A stretch of 34,821 nucleotides of DNA from Bacteroidales bacterium Phil6 (GTDB lineage: Bacteria > Bacteroidota > Bacteroidia > Bacteroidales > F082), in NCBI GenBank assembly GCA_002633315.1, contig NWBN01000025.1, positions 1-34,821 on the forward strand. Direction: 5' to 3'. The position numbers and the translations under genes are program-made. The notes below the pieces were generated by a model. It had not been told where the DNA came from. It did not search any database and saw nothing but the letters and a program-made list of their open reading frames with translations. Shown piece after piece: positions 14,493 to 22,726 of the stretch (the first letter of the stretch is position 1; each line of letters begins with the position of its first letter).

Positions 14493-15221
14493 ATGAATAA
14501 CAAGGAATTTAAGTGGTGCGGGTACAATTGGTCAGTCTCTATGGAGGGAGGCAGACTCATACATCCTCAATACACCCACCAATGGTATGACAAGGAGTGT
14601 GTCAATATATTGAGTGACGGCACACTCGAATTGAGTGTGAAACAACATCCTACTGTCATAGAACATTGGGATGGATTTACATACTATCCTCAGATAGGGG
14701 TAGGGACTATAATGTCAAAAGAATCTTTCGGAGTAGGAAGATTTTCTGCATTGATACAACTACCGAAAGGATGTAATTTATGGCCCTCGTTTTGGCTTAC
14801 TGGTGTAGAGACATGGCCTCCTGAGATAGATATATGTGAGGCATGGAGCAATAAAAAGGGGTCTTATTTTCGTATGTTTATCCCTCAGTTTCCATATCTG
14901 TCCCCCTCCTGGAAGACGACGACAAACTTCCATTATGGTGATAGTGAAGAGACACATGAATGGGCAGGGACACGTAACATAAGCATATTCAAGCAATGTC
15001 ATAACCCGTCTGATACTTTCATAAGATATGAGGTAGAGCGGCACTACAATAAGCTTATATATAAAGTTAATGACAGAACTGTTAGAATAATAAATAATGT
15101 AGAGCATACGTCAGGAATCAAACCTATGACAGTGATATTCAACATCTGGACTGAGGATATGGATTATACATATCAGACACCTATGTTGATTAAAGAATTT
15201 AGATTTGAATCTTATTTGTAA
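14493..15221 (+). CDS. GH16-like beta-jelly-roll protein
   Basis: The 242-residue protein has the concanavalin-like fold of glycoside hydrolase family 16. The key site EIDICE (residues 111-116) fits the GH16 catalytic E-x-D-x-x-E, preceded by GRFSALIQLPKGCNLWPSFW, a typical GH16 strand pair. No signal peptide is present. GH16 enzymes cleave beta-1,3/1,4-glucans and related marine or capsular polysaccharides. The gene lies in the accessory region rather than with the virion genes, so it is either used inside the host cell or released at lysis. Activity is inferred from motif only. Confidence 0.8.
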   Translation: MNNKEFKWCGYNWSVSMEGGRLIHPQYTHQWYDKECVNILSDGTLELSVKQHPTVIEHWDGFTYYPQIGVGTIMSKESFGVGRFSALIQLPKGCNLWPSFWLTGVETWPPEIDICEAWSNKKGSYFRMFIPQFPYLSPSWKTTTNFHYGDSEETHEWAGTRNISIFKQCHNPSDTFIRYEVERHYNKLIYKVNDRTVRIINNVEHTSGIKPMTVIFNIWTEDMDYTYQTPMLIKEFRFESYL

Positions 15222-15310
15222 TGAAAACTATAACAGAAAGAAAGAGAAAGGTCGGATAATTTGTTTGGATTTACAAGATTATATGAATGAAGCATTAAAA
15301 CTTATTGATT

Positions 15311-15901
15311 ATGAAGAAGATAATGTTTAATGATAAATACGGCTTAACCAAAGCAGTATTGGAAGGAAGGAAAACTCAGACAAGGAGGATTATTAAAGTG
15401 GATGAAGATAAATTAAATGATTTCAGGGAAAATTATTACAATTTTACTTTAGATAATTTGGAAGGTAAAGATTTGCTTGATGCATATTTTGTTAATAATC
15501 CACAAAAATTACCATATAGAATAGGAGATATTATTGCTGTTGCACAAGCATACCATGATTTTTATAATGATGAGTACAATCCTGTTATGTTTCCTTCAGG
15601 AGCAGGATGGCTGAATAAGATGTTTGTCAAGGCAGATCTTATGCCTCATCAGATTATTATTACAAATGTAAGAATAGAACGCCTACAAGACATAAGTTAT
15701 AAAGATTGCCTGGCAGAAGGGTTGCATGCAGATATAGACCCCATGAATCCAATTTGTAATATTTTCACATTCCATGGAGCTACTCAATGGTATTTTCACC
15801 CTCGTGAAGCCTATGCAGTTTTAATTGACAAAGTAAGTGGTAAAGGCACTTGGAACAAGAATCCTTATGTATGGGTATATGATTTTGAACTTGTAAAATG
15901 A
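15311..15901 (+). CDS. ASCH/PUA-like domain protein
   Basis: 196 residues started at ATG 15311 (MKKIMFNDKYGLTKAVLEGR). The pattern V.EGRKTQTRRII, YRIGDIIAVAQAYHD, MF..ADLMPHQI.ITNVRIERLQDI and REAYAVLIDKVSGKGTWNKN with a final beta strand is a family frequent in Bacteroides phages whose fold resembles ASCH domains, thought to bind RNA or modified nucleosides. It is followed directly by a TTG-started gene. Confidence 0.8.
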   Translation: MKKIMFNDKYGLTKAVLEGRKTQTRRIIKVDEDKLNDFRENYYNFTLDNLEGKDLLDAYFVNNPQKLPYRIGDIIAVAQAYHDFYNDEYNPVMFPSGAGWLNKMFVKADLMPHQIIITNVRIERLQDISYKDCLAEGLHADIDPMNPICNIFTFHGATQWYFHPREAYAVLIDKVSGKGTWNKNPYVWVYDFELVK

Positions 15902-16312
15902 TTGAAATATGATAAAAACAAAAGAACTAATGTTAGGGAATTGGGTATTGGCGGGGAAAACACTCAATTCCCAATGTATGTGGTCGGCTTATTCGCCGAT
16001 ATGGTATATCTTGACTTTGAAGATAATGTCAGCGACATGTGGGAGGAAAGAGAGGAAGATGTCTTTCCAATGCCATTGAATGAAGAACTGTTTATAAGAA
16101 ACGGTTTTATAAAAAGTCAACAAGATGCATTCGATATTTATGAGACAGAGGACGAAAATGTATTTATCAGAACAATACAGGGCATAAATGAGTACTTTGT
16201 TTCAGTAAATCTTGAAGATTTACGTATCGTGGAACATAACTCGATACAATATGTACACGAGCTACAGAATATATTTACTTTGACAGGATTGGATTTTGAT
16301 TTCAAGGTTTAA
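15902..16312 (+). CDS. Hypothetical protein with TTG start
   Basis: 136 residues. The only early in-frame start is TTG 15902, directly after the preceding TGA; the first in-frame ATG is 24 codons in. The protein is acidic and beta-rich (DVFPMPLNEELFIRNGFIK, NIFTLTGLDFDFKV). The PIPL.EE.L...GF...YVH.LQN.F..LTG layout is known from Bacteroides phages. Function unknown. Confidence 0.7.
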   Translation: MKYDKNKRTNVRELGIGGENTQFPMYVVGLFADMVYLDFEDNVSDMWEEREEDVFPMPLNEELFIRNGFIKSQQDAFDIYETEDENVFIRTIQGINEYFVSVNLEDLRIVEHNSIQYVHELQNIFTLTGLDFDFKV

Positions 16313-16313
16313 T

Positions 16314-16724
16314 ATGAAAAGTTACATCATTGAATTTACGGAAGAACAGTTGTCCTTAATGGCAAGATGTATAGAGGACATACATCGTTTTGCCGCAGGT
16401 GATATGGAACTTCATAACACCATATCTGTATTATTGCAGGATGACAAGGACAGGGCAATAAAGAAACAATTGCTTAATAATCTCTTTATCGCTCAGAAAC
16501 AAGTCGTTTATCCGAATATGTCGGTACACGAAACTACAGACTATGCGGGTAATGGCGTTGAAAATGATGTTCAGAGAGACTTCATTGCCAACACATATCA
16601 GATTTACAGAGAAATGTATCATATAACGGCAGAAGCAAACGACTTGTCAAGCTGTTACAGAGATAATACATTACAGGGAGGTAATATGGGACGTCCCAAA
16701 CTTGTTTGTATTAACGAAAAATAA
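16314..16724 (+). CDS. Conserved helical accessory protein
   Basis: 136 residues from ATG 16314, two bases after the previous stop. TEEQLSLMARCIEDIHRFAA is an amphipathic helix start, and RDFIANTYQIYREMYHITAE is a second conserved helix. This family (TEEQL..., Y.IYK.M.H, final P.L) is common in Bacteroides phages with no known role. Confidence 0.75.
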   Translation: MKSYIIEFTEEQLSLMARCIEDIHRFAAGDMELHNTISVLLQDDKDRAIKKQLLNNLFIAQKQVVYPNMSVHETTDYAGNGVENDVQRDFIANTYQIYREMYHITAEANDLSSCYRDNTLQGGNMGRPKLVCINEK

Positions 16725-16730
16725 AAAAAC

Positions 16731-17138
16731 ATGTTTACAGAATCTTGTTTTATAAGAAAGAATACACCTGAACTTCGGGAAAGTCTGGAAAAATTGGGAT
16801 ACAAATCTCATGTACCCGTTGCAGGTGATGCTATTTGTACTTTTATGAGAGACAATAAAGCTGAATATATGAATTTTACAATAGACGAAGATTTTGAAGT
16901 TAATATAAAAGACAGCTTCCCGTTTATTGATTGTGGAGAAAATGAGGACTTGTTTCTCGCTATTGCAGCTTTAAGAGATGATACGGATATTCATCAATGG
17001 TACACCGATAAATCGGGACAATGGCATAAATGTAATCTTAATGAAGGATGGAAATTTATTTATTTTCATCCTGTATTGTCTCCTGTAAACGCGCATAAAG
17101 CAACAGTAAAAGAACTGATTAAACATTTTCAAAAATAA
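16731..17138 (+). CDS. Conserved accessory protein
   Basis: 135 residues. FIRKNTPELRESLEKLGY, then DCGENEDLFLAIAALRDDTD and KATVKELIKHFQK, are hallmark blocks of a family very common in Bacteroides phages, unannotated elsewhere. It is followed by an AAAAAT-type A/T tract before the next gene. Confidence 0.8.
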   Translation: MFTESCFIRKNTPELRESLEKLGYKSHVPVAGDAICTFMRDNKAEYMNFTIDEDFEVNIKDSFPFIDCGENEDLFLAIAALRDDTDIHQWYTDKSGQWHKCNLNEGWKFIYFHPVLSPVNAHKATVKELIKHFQK

Positions 17139-17158
17139 AAATAAAAATAAAAATAAAT

Positions 17159-17413
17159 ATGGCTTGGTTATGCGTAGATAAAGACGGAACAGAAAAAATA
17201 TCGATAAATAAACCATATCGATTTGTTCCGAAAGGTATATGGTATCGTAATTATATGATAGTATATGACTTTTCAAAATTAAGTGGCTTAGTTGAGTTTG
17301 ATGAAAAAGTACAAAAACACAAACAGACTTTGGTGTCGGTATTACCCAAAGGAAGCATTTTTAAACTTATCAATCGTGTTTTAACTTGGGATGATGAGCC
17401 GGTGGAAATTTAA
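17159..17413 (+). CDS. Small conserved beta-rich protein
   Basis: 84 residues beginning MAWLCVDKDGTEKISINKPY. The AWL.VDKDG.E....N.P.R family with a final LPKGSI..LI....TW.DEPVEI is common in Bacteroides phages and predicted to be a small barrel. Function unknown. Confidence 0.75.
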   Translation: MAWLCVDKDGTEKISINKPYRFVPKGIWYRNYMIVYDFSKLSGLVEFDEKVQKHKQTLVSVLPKGSIFKLINRVLTWDDEPVEI

Positions 17414-17419
17414 GTAGTC

Positions 17420-17710
17420 ATGAAAAATATTTTTACCATTGTATATGCCGAAGAAAAAGCAAACGAGGCGAGTCGGTTTATTATGAGTAAGAGACACGAA
17501 GGAGTACAAAACGACAGCTATAGATATTGTCGCGAAATGATACGACGGTGTATAACTGAAAATAAAAGACATGATATAAATTATATATATGTCGGAACAA
17601 GCGGCCGTCAAATGATAGTATCTGTTACAAAACGAAGACTTAAAAGGAAAGGACCGACTTATATAGAAAAGAAAATAAAATTTCACGAATTATTAAATAG
17701 ATACAGATAA
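17420..17710 (+). CDS. Small basic hypothetical protein
   Basis: 96 residues, strongly basic (SKRHEGVQNDSYRYCREMIR, VTKRRLKRKG). Basic charge could reflect nucleic-acid binding, but no fold is recognised. It starts 7 bases after the preceding gene. Confidence 0.65.
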   Translation: MKNIFTIVYAEEKANEASRFIMSKRHEGVQNDSYRYCREMIRRCITENKRHDINYIYVGTSGRQMIVSVTKRRLKRKGPTYIEKKIKFHELLNRYR

Positions 17711-17729
17711 ACATTAAATTTGTTTTAAT

Positions 17730-17876
17730 ATGGCAGATAAAGAAAAGATAAAACAGCTTTGCGATATTCCTCCCGAAGTCACAGATAACGAGTGCCGTCG
17801 GATTGATAATATATATAAAGAGTTTTATGATACCTTAAAGTTAAGTAAAAAAGATTATGAAGAGCGGCGTAATTGA
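17730..17876 (+). CDS. 48-residue helical protein
   Basis: An ATG at 17730 opens 48 codons (MADKEKIKQLCDIPPEVTDN... to KDYEERRN) ending at TGA 17874-17876. It is highly charged and helical, and fills the gap between two well-supported genes without overlap, so it is probably real. No family recognised. Confidence 0.6.
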   Translation: MADKEKIKQLCDIPPEVTDNECRRIDNIYKEFYDTLKLSKKDYEERRN

Positions 17877-17906
17877 CATTATTTTAATATATTAAACAAG
17901 TTAATC

Positions 17907-18242
17907 ATGAATAAACCATTTAAAAATATTATTCCGGATAAGTTCTGTATCGGAGGAGTGGAAGTTACCATAAAATTTGCGGATAATGAAACAAACAGAA
18001 ATAATTACGGGGTATCCAATCCATTCCAAACTGAGATAGTGATACAGAATCTTGCCAATAACAGGACAATATCTCAGGCTCAGAAATGTCAGACATTCTG
18101 GCATGAAGTGGTACATTATATTCTTGATGCCATGGGTGAAAAACAAGGAGAAGATAACGAAAGATTTGTTACTTGTTTCTCCAATTTCCTTAATGAAGTT
18201 ATTCAAAGTTGTGAGACAAAAGAACCAAAAAAGGAGGATTGA
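17907..18242 (+). CDS. Small HEVVH zinc-metalloprotease-like protein
   Basis: 111 residues. Residues 66-70 form HEVVH in the context TFWHEVVHYILDAMGE, a zincin HExxH motif, with an acidic candidate third ligand in EDNERFVTCFSNFLNEV. Length and context resemble small phage zinc peptidases (M78/ImmA-like), which in other phages cleave repressors. Substrate unknown. Such a protease could act on the HTH repressor, but nothing here proves it. A perfect AAGGAGG near its 3' end serves the next gene. Confidence 0.75.
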   Translation: MNKPFKNIIPDKFCIGGVEVTIKFADNETNRNNYGVSNPFQTEIVIQNLANNRTISQAQKCQTFWHEVVHYILDAMGEKQGEDNERFVTCFSNFLNEVIQSCETKEPKKED

Positions 18243-18244
18243 TT

Positions 18245-18694
18245 ATGAGCAAACAGGTATTATCAATCGAGCAAATGAAACATCTAAAAGAGTTAGGTAT
18301 TGATACAAGTGGAGCAAGTATGCACTATTGGGTAATAACAAACGGTGAATATTCGGAAAATGTGGGAGGGTATGTTTTTAGCAAAGAGCCTTCGTGTATT
18401 ACTTTAAAACTATACCCTTATAAATTTATGAGTGATGCGCTAGTAAGGCGAGTAAAAGATATACCGACATTCACCTTGCAGGACATTTTAGATTTTTTGC
18501 CTTACAAAATTGTTACGAGTTATCTCAATATAGGTAAAAAATCTTTTTCAGGAGATATTTTATTTTACATAGAGTATTCTAATTTTGGCGGTTATGCAAT
18601 TTCTTGTTTTAGAAATGATAACTTAATAGATGCAGCCTACGAAATGTTGTGTTGGTGCATAGAAAACGGATATGTGGGTACATGTTGTTCTTGA
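18245..18694 (+). CDS. VLSIEQM-family accessory protein, copy 2
   Basis: 149 residues from ATG 18245, with a perfect AAGGAGG (18231-18237) 7 bases upstream. SKQVLSIEQMKHLKELGID, IPTFTLQDILDFLP and IDAAYEMLCWCIENGY match the gene at 11810, so the two are paralogues separated by 6 kb. Its 3' end forms a hairpin (18676-18703) across the stop codon. Function unknown. Confidence 0.8.
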   Translation: MSKQVLSIEQMKHLKELGIDTSGASMHYWVITNGEYSENVGGYVFSKEPSCITLKLYPYKFMSDALVRRVKDIPTFTLQDILDFLPYKIVTSYLNIGKKSFSGDILFYIEYSNFGGYAISCFRNDNLIDAAYEMLCWCIENGYVGTCCS

Positions 18695-18703
18695 CATGTA
18701 CCC
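18676..18703 (+). repeat. Hairpin across the stop codon, plus a third half-site
   Basis: GGGTACATG (18676-18684) and CATGTACCC (18695-18703) form a perfect 9-bp stem around a 10-base loop containing the TGA stop. GGGTACAT recurs at 18718-18725. No T tract follows, so it is not an intrinsic terminator. It may be a processing site or binding site. Confidence 0.6.
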
Positions 18704-18739
18704 AAAAATAACAAAACGGGTACATATTAAATTATAACC

Positions 18740-18991
18740 ATGAAAGATACAGTATTGACAGAAAATGACAAAAGGTTAATATCTCAGATTGTTACAGATG
18801 AGGGAACAGGCAATTATCTGTTAAGAAGAAAACAGCCTGACGGATATGTGAAAATGCGTGAAGAGATAGAGGAAATATGTAAAACTGATAAAGTTTTAAC
18901 TAAAAGACAAGAGGATATTATGGAGTATTTCAGACAATGTTCTGACTATTTTTATTATCTTTCATTGTCGGCAGAAAAAAGAATGTTTTAA
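18740..18991 (+). CDS. Small helical hypothetical protein
   Basis: 83 residues, charged and helical throughout (DTVLTENDKRLISQIVTDEG, EDIMEYFRQCSDYFYYLSLS). No family recognised. It begins 15 bases after the isolated GGGTACAT half-site. Confidence 0.65.
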   Translation: MKDTVLTENDKRLISQIVTDEGTGNYLLRRKQPDGYVKMREEIEEICKTDKVLTKRQEDIMEYFRQCSDYFYYLSLSAEKRMF

Positions 18992-19007
18992 TTAAAAATA
19001 AGTAATT

Positions 19008-19736
19008 ATGGAAACAAAGTATGTAAGAGTGCCTTTCGATTTAGAACTGGCCAAAAAAATAACGAACGGTGTGGCAGAAGGAGAAATTATTGACAATTAC
19101 AATAATCATTATAGGCTTATATGTTTCAATTTGCTTGATGATAAAGGACGAATTATTGGTTTGAGACAAGATAATAACTATAAAGAAACATGTCTGACTT
19201 TTAACGATAATGGAGACTGTGTACAACAGTATAACCTTAATTTATTCCTCAAAATTCCTGAATATATAACATTTAAAGACGGTGATATAATAGCCTATGA
19301 CAAATATAACACTATATCAATAATACAAGGTGACGTAAAATTTGAGGGTTCACGTTTATTTGCTCATTATTATGTTGACTTTTATAATAAAAACGAATTA
19401 TCATTTTACAATGTTGAGATCAGAAAGATATTAAATGAAGCGAGAAGAGCTACTGAAGAAGAAAAACAATACCTAATTCAAGCATTAAAAACGAGCAAAG
19501 AACCAGAAGCTAAAAAGTATCTCAAACAATTCTTTGGTATTGAAGAAAAGCAAGAGTTTAAGCCGTTTGACAGAGTGCTGGTAAGGGATGATTCACATGA
19601 CACATGGAGTGCAGATTTTTACCTATTCATGGTACATAAAAGATATAAATGCGTAGGGTATATATGGAAGCAGTGCATTCCTTACAACGAAGACACGGCA
19701 CATCTTTTAGGTACAAATGAAGATTTTAACTTATAA
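19008..19736 (+). CDS. Conserved two-part accessory protein
   Basis: 242 residues. The start YVRVPFDLELAKKITNGVAE, the middle ATEEEKQYLIQALKTSKEPE...YLKQFFGIE and the end FKPFDRVLVRDDSHDTWSAD...CIPYNEDTAHLLGT are three blocks of a family abundant in Bacteroides phages. The last block looks like an SH3-like or KOW fold. No function is known. Confidence 0.85.
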   Translation: METKYVRVPFDLELAKKITNGVAEGEIIDNYNNHYRLICFNLLDDKGRIIGLRQDNNYKETCLTFNDNGDCVQQYNLNLFLKIPEYITFKDGDIIAYDKYNTISIIQGDVKFEGSRLFAHYYVDFYNKNELSFYNVEIRKILNEARRATEEEKQYLIQALKTSKEPEAKKYLKQFFGIEEKQEFKPFDRVLVRDDSHDTWSADFYLFMVHKRYKCVGYIWKQCIPYNEDTAHLLGTNEDFNL

Positions 19737-19852
19737 GTAATATGATAAGTACAAGTGATAATTAGTATAAAACTGAGGAACATTCATAAATTTTGAGGAT
19801 TATTTAACTTACTTATCATAATTTAATCACTAACTTAATAAATTTTAAATAA

Positions 19853-20089
19853 ATGAGTAAACTACTTAAAGATTTGGAAAAACAAATTCAGTATGAGGAA
19901 TATAGAAAAGACGGAGAAGATTGTATAGAAATATATAACAAACTGTTAGAATTAACAGGAAATGTATGGCAAAGTGTATGGTCAGTGATGACTCAGGTTG
20001 ATTTTACAGGTAAATATCCTAATTCTTACAGAATATATAAACCCAGTATTATCGGGAAATACTTTCTAACAGGATGCCGTGCAGTTTAA
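19853..20089 (+). CDS. Small hypothetical protein
   Basis: 78 residues: an acidic helix (LLKDLEKQIQYEEYRKDGED) then an aromatic-rich region (NVWQSVWSVMTQVDFTGKYP). It follows a 116-base AT-rich gap that holds no clear promoter. No family recognised. Confidence 0.6.
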   Translation: MSKLLKDLEKQIQYEEYRKDGEDCIEIYNKLLELTGNVWQSVWSVMTQVDFTGKYPNSYRIYKPSIIGKYFLTGCRAV

Positions 20090-20134
20090 ATAAATTACCT
20101 TATAAATCTTGTTTCATGAAAATAATATAATAGT

Positions 20135-20416
20135 ATGAATGACAATCAACAGGATAAACTGAGAAAAGAATTTATAAGTCTTGGAAAGGATTTAGAAAAA
20201 CTGTTAAAAGCATCAGAAGACTTTGAGAAAAAACTAAACAGGAAATTTGAAATATACAAAAAAGCTGCAGAATATGCCAAAGAACACAGTACAGACACCC
20301 ATTCCTATTGGCTTGTAATGAGAACTTATATAGATGGATTCAATGATTGTAAGAAGATGATAAAAAAACTTAATGATGAAAAAATGATATTGCAGAAAAA
20401 TAAAAAAACTTGTTGA
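20135..20416 (+). CDS. Small coiled-coil protein
   Basis: 93 residues, nearly all helical and lysine-rich (RKEFISLGKDLEKLLKASED, KKMIKKLNDEKMILQKNKK). It is followed by an AT-rich gap of 118 bases with no recognisable element. Function unknown. Confidence 0.65.
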   Translation: MNDNQQDKLRKEFISLGKDLEKLLKASEDFEKKLNRKFEIYKKAAEYAKEHSTDTHSYWLVMRTYIDGFNDCKKMIKKLNDEKMILQKNKKTC

Positions 20417-20534
20417 TGTTATTACATATATTCTTATTATTACTATTTTTGAGAAGTTTTTCAACACATTTTTTTTAATTATGATAAAGCAAGAATTGAA
20501 CAAATAGAAATAAAATAACTTAAAAATAAATAAA

Positions 20535-20759
20535 ATGGAAGAAGATATATATAAAACTTACAAAAAGAACAGTGAGATTCCTATTCAAGAAAATCCCGTA
20601 CAAAACCCTTCGTATCTTGATTTTAATAAAAAAATGAATGGTGGTATATATGGATGGGTATGTCCTGAATGCGGAAGAGTTTATTCGCCTTATACTTTCT
20701 CATGTCCTTATTGTATAGAAAAACCATACCAACCGACGCATAATTATAAAGATAAATAA
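20535..20759 (+). CDS. Zinc-ribbon protein, copy 2
   Basis: 74 residues. GWVCPECGRVYSPYTFSCPYC (about residues 40-60) is the same C-x2-C / C-x2-C ribbon as in the gene at 11550. The rest diverges. It is probably a metal-binding accessory protein of unknown target. Confidence 0.8.
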   Translation: MEEDIYKTYKKNSEIPIQENPVQNPSYLDFNKKMNGGIYGWVCPECGRVYSPYTFSCPYCIEKPYQPTHNYKDK

Positions 20760-20837
20760 TTCAGCATATACTAAGAAATTATATCATATAATATTTCAAT
20801 AACTTAATAAAATGTTTAATTTAAAAAATAAGTAAAA

Positions 20838-21167
20838 ATGATAGAACTAAAGGCAATAGGAATAGTCGGCAATGACCCAATACTGCACGACATAAAAGGT
20901 TTGGCTTATGTAGGATTTTCATTAGCCTGTAAAAAAAAACATGATGAATCTCCTGTTTGGATCCAGGTGGAGACAAAACTACAGGTAATGTTATCATATC
21001 TAAAAAAAGGCACTAAGGTATATGTTTCAGGCATGCCGGTATTTAATGCGTACACCAAGAAATCTACCGGAGAACCTACATTTAATGTTACTTTATACAC
21101 AAACGAAATAGAGATAGTTTCTGTTTTAAGTAAAACAGATTATGATAAATGTGATTTGAATGAATAA
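20838..21167 (+). CDS. ssb: Single-stranded DNA-binding protein
   Basis: 109 residues forming an SSB-type OB fold: MIELKAIGIVGNDPILHDIK, an aromatic/beta middle (VGFSLACKKKHDESPVWIQV), KGTKVYVSGMPVFNAYTKKS and a conserved final strand (VTLYTNEIEIVS). The C-terminal tail is short and acidic (DYDKCDLNE), as in SSBs that recruit partners. It would coat single strands made by the recombination and replication module upstream. Confidence 0.85.
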   Translation: MIELKAIGIVGNDPILHDIKGLAYVGFSLACKKKHDESPVWIQVETKLQVMLSYLKKGTKVYVSGMPVFNAYTKKSTGEPTFNVTLYTNEIEIVSVLSKTDYDKCDLNE

Positions 21168-21192
21168 TTATTGAGACTTTGAATAATAAATA

Positions 21193-21669
21193 ATGAAAGA
21201 TTATAGATTTATAATAGGCATAGACCCCGATGTTAGTAAATCGGGGATATGTCTAATTGACAAACAGAAAAAAACAGTATCTGCATGGTCGGCTACTTTT
21301 CCTGAGTTTATTAATTATCTAAATGAACTTAATAAAGAATCTATGAAAGATGATATTTTATTTGTTGTTGAAGCGGGATGGTTAAATGCAATATCTTCTT
21401 TTCATAATGCTTATGGCAAACGTGCACAAAGAATTGCAAAGAATGTAGGTTCAAATCACGAGACCGGGAAAAAGATAATTGAAATGATAAATAGTTATGA
21501 ATTTAACTATTTAGAACAAAGACCATTAAAAAAGATATGGAAAAAAGGTAAGATATCACAAGAAGAACTTTATCTGCAAATAAAGAATGTTGATTATAAT
21601 TATATCGGAAACAGACGTATGAATCAAGATGTCAGAGATGCTTGTCTTATTGCTCTTATGAATGTTTGA
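21193..21669 (+). CDS. RuvC-like Holliday junction resolvase
   Basis: The 158-residue RNase-H-fold protein shows GIDPDVSKSG with D11, VVEAG with E60, and NQDVRDACLIAL with D146 and D149, the acidic set of RuvC-type resolvases. Phage resolvases cut branched DNA before packaging or during recombination. It is the last gene of the long rightward operon, which then meets a strong palindromic terminator. Confidence 0.85.
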   Translation: MKDYRFIIGIDPDVSKSGICLIDKQKKTVSAWSATFPEFINYLNELNKESMKDDILFVVEAGWLNAISSFHNAYGKRAQRIAKNVGSNHETGKKIIEMINSYEFNYLEQRPLKKIWKKGKISQEELYLQIKNVDYNYIGNRRMNQDVRDACLIALMNV

Positions 21670-21683
21670 CAGATTCTATAAGC

Positions 21684-21717
21684 AATTTATTTAGGACAAT
21701 ATTGTCCTAAATAAATT
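21684..21717. terminator. 34-bp perfect palindrome, bidirectional terminator
   Basis: Arms of 17 bases match without error around AATATT (ATTTATTTAGGACAAT and its reverse complement form the core), with A/T tracts at both ends. It sits between convergent operons, 15 bases after the resolvase, and the minus-strand gene's TAG lies inside it. This is the natural stop for both directions. Confidence 0.8.
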
Positions 21718-21946
21718 TTAACCAATTGATTTTTATATTTTTCCCAACAGCGTCAGATATCCATCTGCAAAAAGCCATTCCGTTATATCCATCTATGTCA
21801 ACTGCTATTTTATATGCAGCTTTAAGACATTCCACCTCACTTTTTAAAATGTCGGGATAAAAATCAGAATAATACATGTTCGCAAGATATGTAACGTCTC
21901 CTAAAGTTACAGAGTCATAAGGTATATTTAATCCTAATCCCTCCAT
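21707..21946 (-). CDS. Small protein at the end of the structural operon
   Basis: 79 residues, mildly acidic (MEGLGLNIPYDSVTLGDVTY...CRWISDAVGKNIKINWLKF), ending within the palindromic terminator. It overlaps the upstream gene by about 30 bases. No family recognised; by position it is a late gene. Confidence 0.6.
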   Translation of the reverse strand: MEGLGLNIPYDSVTLGDVTYLANMYYSDFYPDILKSEVECLKAAYKIAVDIDGYNGMAFCRWISDAVGKNIKINWLKFI

Positions 21947-22214
21947 TGCTTTTTTTTACTTCAAGAGCTTTCCATGTATGTTGTTGTCCATTGTTATTTA
22001 TCATCTTATTGCTAATATGTTCTGCCAACATATCTGTAAAATGATAACCGTGCTTTTTTATATATTCTTTAAATCCGGCATCCGACATTAAAGTATTTGC
22101 TGTTTGTTCAATACTACGATTCTCCTGTGATTTATCTGCATAAGATAATGTTTCTTCGTTCAATGCCGAGTTTTCTTTTTTAGAATGTCGTACAATAATC
22201 ATTTTAGGTTTCAT
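21915..22214 (-). CDS. Small hypothetical late protein
   Basis: 99 residues from ATG at 22214 (MKPKMIIVRHSKKENSALNE); the ATG at 22250 would overlap the upstream gene too far. It is helical, with YHFTDMLAEHISNKMINNNG near the centre. The DNLAEHVS-like motif is known from Bacteroides phage proteins of unknown function. Confidence 0.65.
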   Translation of the reverse strand: MKPKMIIVRHSKKENSALNEETLSYADKSQENRSIEQTANTLMSDAGFKEYIKKHGYHFTDMLAEHISNKMINNNGQQHTWKALEVKKSNGGIRIKYTL

Positions 22215-22701
22215 TGTTTTTATCTTTAAATCCTTTAATAAATTCATCAAGTTTTTTATTCATTTCATAAAATGAATTTTCTATTTTACTGAAACGTTCC
22301 TCTGTTTCTATTTCTTTTTTATATATTGGATTCAGTTCTGCTAATAGTAAAGTGGATTTTTCAATAATGTTTTTTTGATAGTCAACGTTTGAAATAATTT
22401 GTTCAGCTGCATTTTTCATAGCCTCTATTTCTCTTATAAGTCCATCTCTATCCGTTGACAATATAAGATTTCCTGATGACGTGATTGATAGATTTTCAGG
22501 AATTACATAAGTTGCAGTATTCCCGTTAACATCTATTGTTATATCAACAACCATTTGATTAGCTGCGGTATTCATGGCAGTTTTCATATTCATGTCAATA
22601 TGAGGGAATGATGTAGATATCACTTTGCCTTGAATAAATTTCAATTCCTGCTTGTCTAATATGAATACAGGATAATTTTGTTTGATGTCTTTAAAAATCA
22701 T
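22204..22701 (-). CDS. Structural-region protein with C-terminal coiled coil
   Basis: 165 residues. Residues 1-85 (MIFKDIKQNYPVFILDKQEL, VVDITIDVNGNTATYVIPEN) form a beta domain, and residues 90-160 are a long charged coiled coil ending KKLDEFIKGFKDKNNE. The family is known to me from gut Bacteroides phages, near the head genes, with no assigned role. It overlaps the next gene by 11 bases and is preceded by a hairpin terminator. Confidence 0.75.
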   Translation of the reverse strand: MIFKDIKQNYPVFILDKQELKFIQGKVISTSFPHIDMNMKTAMNTAANQMVVDITIDVNGNTATYVIPENLSITSSGNLILSTDRDGLIREIEAMKNAAEQIISNVDYQKNIIEKSTLLLAELNPIYKKEIETEERFSKIENSFYEMNKKLDEFIKGFKDKNNET

Positions 22702-22726
22702 AATGTTTATTTTTTTGTTTTTTTAA

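Noticed and set aside
15222..15310. Short coding-like fragments (an MKTITERKRKVG frame and an MNEALKLIDYEEDNV frame)
   Set aside because: Both are very short, in different frames and overlap the next gene's start. I cannot separate them from chance or old gene debris.
18676..18703. GGGTACATG hairpin as an intrinsic terminator
   Set aside because: No T tract follows and the next genes are in line with only short gaps; listed as a hairpin instead.
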